Origin: Myxococcales bacterium
GTDB taxonomy: Bacteria; Myxococcota_A; Polyangia; Polyangiales; Ga0077539
Length of the DNA: 64,000 nt
NCBI GenBank assembly: GCA_016793325.1
Contig: JAEUKI010000022.1
Span: 62,001-126,000 of the forward strand
Direction: 5' to 3'
Program-made: the position numbers and the translations under genes
Notes under the pieces: model-generated
Seen by the model: the letters and a program-made list of their open reading frames with translations, nothing else
The model's database searches: none
What the model was told of the DNA's origin: nothing
Shown here: positions 63,182 through 64,000 of the stretch, piece after piece
Position numbering within the stretch: position 1 is the first letter of the stretch
Layout: each line of letters opens with the position of its first letter

Positions 63182-64000
63182 GTGCGAACCGTAGCGCTCT
63201 CGATCGGGCTCATGGTTGTCGCGTGCTCGCCATCGAGCGCGTCGGTGGATGGCTCGGTCGATGCTCCCGTGGCGGACACGAGCGCGATGGACGTTCGCGA
63301 CGCGCTCGAAGCGCCGCGCGACGTGCGGGAGAGCGACACCGCTGCGATCGACAGCGGGACGATCGACGCGTCGATGGCGGACGTCGCGCAGCCCGACGTG
63401 GTGGCGGACAGCAGCGGAGCGCCGAGCGGGCTCTCGACGATCGTGTCGCGGACGCTGTTCGACGAGCTCTTTTTGCATCGAGGGACCGCGCCCTGTCGCG
63501 GGGCGTTTTACACGTACGACGCGTTCGTTCGCGCGGCTGCGCAGTGGCCGCAGTTCGCGAGCGAGGGGACCGACGAGGTGCGTCGTCGCGAGGTCGCTGC
63601 GTTTCTCGCGAACATCGCGCACGAGACGACGGGCGGGTGGGACACGGCGCCGGACGGGCGGTACGCGTGGGGGCTGTGCTGGATCGAAGAGGGCGGCGCG
63701 ACGCCGCAGACCGCGGACTACTGCGCGGCGAGCGCTGAGTTTCCGTGCGCGCCAGGACAGCGCTACTACGGCCGCGGCCCGATCCAACTGTCGTGGAACT
63801 ACAACTACGGCCAAGCCGGCCGCGCGCTCTCGCTTCCGTTGCTGGCCAACCCTGGTCTCGTCGCGACGGACGCGGTCGTGGCGTTTCGCACGGCGATCTG
63901 GTTCTGGATGACGGCGCAGGCGCCCAAGCCGTCGTGTCACGACGTGATGGTGGGGCGCTGGACGCCAACGGCCGCGGACACCGCCGCGGGGCGCCTCCCT
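63182..64000 (+). CDS. Family-19 chitinase lipoprotein, truncated by the window edge
   Basis: GTG at 63182 opens a signal peptide with lipobox MVVAC and an Asp/Val/Ala/Ser linker of ~75 residues, and then the N-terminal part of a GH19 (class I-type) chitinase: [13 protein letters not shown], with catalytic Glu148, then [10 protein letters not shown], with Glu170 at the expected +22 position, then [19 protein letters not shown] and [10 protein letters not shown], all highly diagnostic. The frame is still open at base 64000. A surface-anchored enzyme of this family could cleave chitin or act in lysis of prey or fungi; the role is inferred. Confidence 0.9.
   Translation, partial: MRTVALSIGLMVVACSPSSASVDGSVDAPVADTSAMDVRDALEAPRDVRESDTAAIDSGTIDASMADVAQPDVVADSSGAPSGLSTIVSRTLFDELFLHRGTAPCRGAFYTYDAFVRAAAQWPQFASEGTDEVRRREVAAFLANIAHETTGGWDTAPDGRYAWGLCWIEEGGATPQTADYCAASAEFPCAPGQRYYGRGPIQLSWNYNYGQAGRALSLPLLANPGLVATDAVVAFRTAIWFWMTAQAPKPSCHDVMVGRWTPTAADTAAGRLP

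Overview
The window is GC-rich DNA (mostly over 65% G+C by eye) with strong codon bias, tightly packed genes and many overlapping stop/start codons. Several features point to a myxobacterium (Myxococcota, probably order Polyangiales): many Ser/Thr kinases, an FHA-sigma54 activator, a PATAN/roadblock-type protein, numerous lipoproteins with Asp/Ala/Gly/Thr-rich linkers, and DUF1592-DUF1552 cassettes. This assignment is inference; no rRNA or tRNA gene was seen to settle it.

Layout. 1-4.9 kb: a cut-off gene, a small unknown protein, two of three paralogous eight-cysteine lipoproteins, a flavoprotein of the disulfide-reductase fold without its redox cysteines, and a beta-propeller-like protein. 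4.9-10.5 kb: a leftward YtrA-type GntR / ABC ATPase / permease cluster that continues into the third eight-cysteine lipoprotein and a membrane protein; a perfect 23-bp operator overlaps its promoter. 10.5-11.5 kb: no credible gene, but a ~0.9-kb nested palindrome. 11.5-19 kb: an epimerase/acetyltransferase pair, a secreted TPR-like protein coupled to a transmembrane Ser/Thr kinase, and lipoproteins. 19-30.5 kb: a protein with a histone-H1-like tail, a BNR-repeat lipoprotein, two complete DUF1592-DUF1552 cassettes on opposite strands, a glutamate-synthase-like FMN protein and a cysteine-rich lipoprotein. 30.6-42.6 kb: a signalling and surface region with a FHA-sigma54 activator divergent from a kinase-ATPase-TPR protein, and two beta-helix lipoproteins flanking a mini-Fis protein. 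42.7-44.5 kb: atpD-atpC. 44.8-56 kb: a zinc-ribbon protein, a small kinase with a lipoprotein, a leftward operon of a lipoprotein, an ATP-grasp-like protein and a paired M16 protease, then a PF10118 protein and an ABC1 kinase. 56-64 kb: a pseudo-receiver/PATAN protein, membrane proteins, a flavin monooxygenase-like protein, a protein with an internal duplication, a SUI1/eIF1-like protein, a TerB-like protein and the start of a family-19 chitinase lipoprotein.

Taken together this is a core region (ATP synthase, SUI1) inside accessory envelope and signalling genes. Regulation seems to run through Ser/Thr kinases and FHA rather than His-Asp relays: the only receiver-like domain lacks its phosphoacceptor. 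The least conventional items are the 0.9-kb nested palindrome at 10565-11455, the eight-cysteine lipoprotein family, the cysteine-less flavoprotein, and the mini-Fis protein that matches the DNA-binding end of the neighbouring sigma54 activator.
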